This document shows, piece after piece, positions 63,547-64,000 of a stretch of 64,000 nucleotides of DNA. Both the position numbers and the translations under genes were made by a program. The notes under the pieces are model-generated. The model had not been told where the DNA came from. It did not search any database and saw nothing but the letters and a program-made list of their open reading frames with translations. The DNA comes from Lactiplantibacillus plajomi. GTDB taxonomy: Bacteria; Bacillota; Bacilli; Lactobacillales; Lactobacillaceae. Numbering within the stretch: the first letter of the stretch is position 1; each line of letters starts with the position of its first letter. The stretch covers positions 1 through 64,000 of the forward strand of contig NZ_BJDZ01000002.1 of assembly GCF_005405405.1 (NCBI RefSeq), written 5' to 3'.

Positions 63547-64000
63547 TTAGTTAATGACCTTTTGATCACCAAACCACTTCTTGTTAATCTTATCGAGGGT
63601 CCCGTTAGCCTTTAACGTTTGGATGCCCTTATCGATTTTCCGCTTCATGGTCTTATCACCCTTACGCATCCCGACCGCGAAATCTTCGGACGGGAAGTTA
63701 CCGACCGTTTCGGTATAGTCCGACGAGTTACTTTCGTGCTTAATGTAGTAGTTGGCGTAAACACTGTCGATGAGTAGCCCCTGAATCCGACCGGCATTTA
63801 AGTCGAGGAAGGCGTTGGTAAAAGTATCGTATTGGACCGGCGTCTTCTTGGCAATTTTATTTTTCAAAATCTTGGGGTTATCGATCAGTGACTGGTACCC
63901 CGATGATCCGGATTGGGCCCCCAGCGTTTTACCGGTCATGTCGTCAAATGAATTGATTTTATTCTTCTTTAACGAAACTAAAATTTGTTGATTTTTTAAA
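63547..64000 (-). CDS. amino acid ABC transporter substrate-binding protein, C-terminal part (partial)
   Basis: The reading frame is open to the window edge; only about 150 C-terminal residues are seen. SBP family 3 pattern: INSFDDMTGKTLGAQSGSSGYQ, TFTNAFLDLNAGRIQGLLIDS, VGNFPSEDFAVGMRKGDKTMKR and a final TLKANGTLDKINKKWFG, the usual C-terminal end of polar-amino-acid binding lipoproteins. The N terminus, including any lipobox or a fused permease, lies outside the window. Confidence 0.93.
   Translation of the reverse strand, partial: LKNQQILVSLKKNKINSFDDMTGKTLGAQSGSSGYQSLIDNPKILKNKIAKKTPVQYDTFTNAFLDLNAGRIQGLLIDSVYANYYIKHESNSSDYTETVGNFPSEDFAVGMRKGDKTMKRKIDKGIQTLKANGTLDKINKKWFGDQKVIN

Overview
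This window is ordinary core chromosome of a low-GC Gram-positive bacterium of the family Lactobacillaceae. The evidence is the gene content and order: comG operon followed by a methyltransferase and ackA; divergent ccpA/pepQ; mutL-mutS-ymdB-rny-recA-cinA-pgsA-rodZ-yfmH-yfmF; yutD next to a TIGR01457 HAD phosphatase and a TIGR01906 membrane protein; murI-rdgB. The dapH/dapL pair (acetylated branch) points to a strain that makes meso-diaminopimelate and/or lysine. I cannot fix the genus from the window. No prophage, insertion sequence, CRISPR array, tRNA gene or obvious genomic island was seen. Most genes lie on the minus strand.

Layout. 1-530: the 5' tip of a 16S rRNA gene on the minus strand and its leader, with three tandem promoters, a boxA-like antiterminator and a processing hairpin. 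531-7042: an S1-domain protein with a degenerate Nudix-like partner, a cyclophilin, a DedA protein on the plus strand, and a cluster of phosphatases and conserved proteins (TIGR01906, HAD, YutD, YunD-like, metallophosphoesterase). 7204-14788: amino acid permease, ackA, YtxK-like methyltransferase and the full comGA-GG operon for the DNA-uptake pseudopilus. 14894-21697: yebC, a DsrE protein, a TIM-barrel protein, ccpA/pepQ with a CcpA site between them, YtxH and DUF948 envelope proteins, and an MscS channel.

21802-32273: dapL-dapH-cbpB, then the murI-rdgB-phosphodiesterase operon, yslB, trxA, mutS2, zapA, a catabolite-controlled glpF, and the ireB-ruvX-DUF1292 operon. 32579-43602: alaS under a T-box, cshB, nrnA, SOS-controlled dinB, yajC, tgt, queA, ruvB and ruvA. 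43757-61906: an unknown orphan gene, a giant YfhO membrane protein, mismatch repair (mutL, mutS), ymdB, rny, SOS-controlled recA, cinA, pgsA, a RodZ-like protein, and the YfmH/YfmF M16-like pair. 62109-64000: aspartate kinase and the C-terminal part of an amino acid ABC substrate-binding protein that runs off the window.

Themes. DNA repair and recombination genes are dense here (ruvA, ruvB, ruvX, recA, dinB, mutS, mutL, mutS2), and recA and dinB carry clear LexA-type operators. CcpA is encoded here together with likely targets, ccpA/pepQ and glpF. The window does not contain an obviously new system. The best leads are an isolated hairpin element between alaS and ireB, loss of expected motifs in several proteins (Nudix-like, YtxK-like methyltransferase, AlaRS zinc ligand), the absence of cvpA between zapA and mutS2, and one lineage-restricted gene of unknown function. 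Starts were moved to downstream ATG/GTG/TTG codons where a ribosome binding site decided it.
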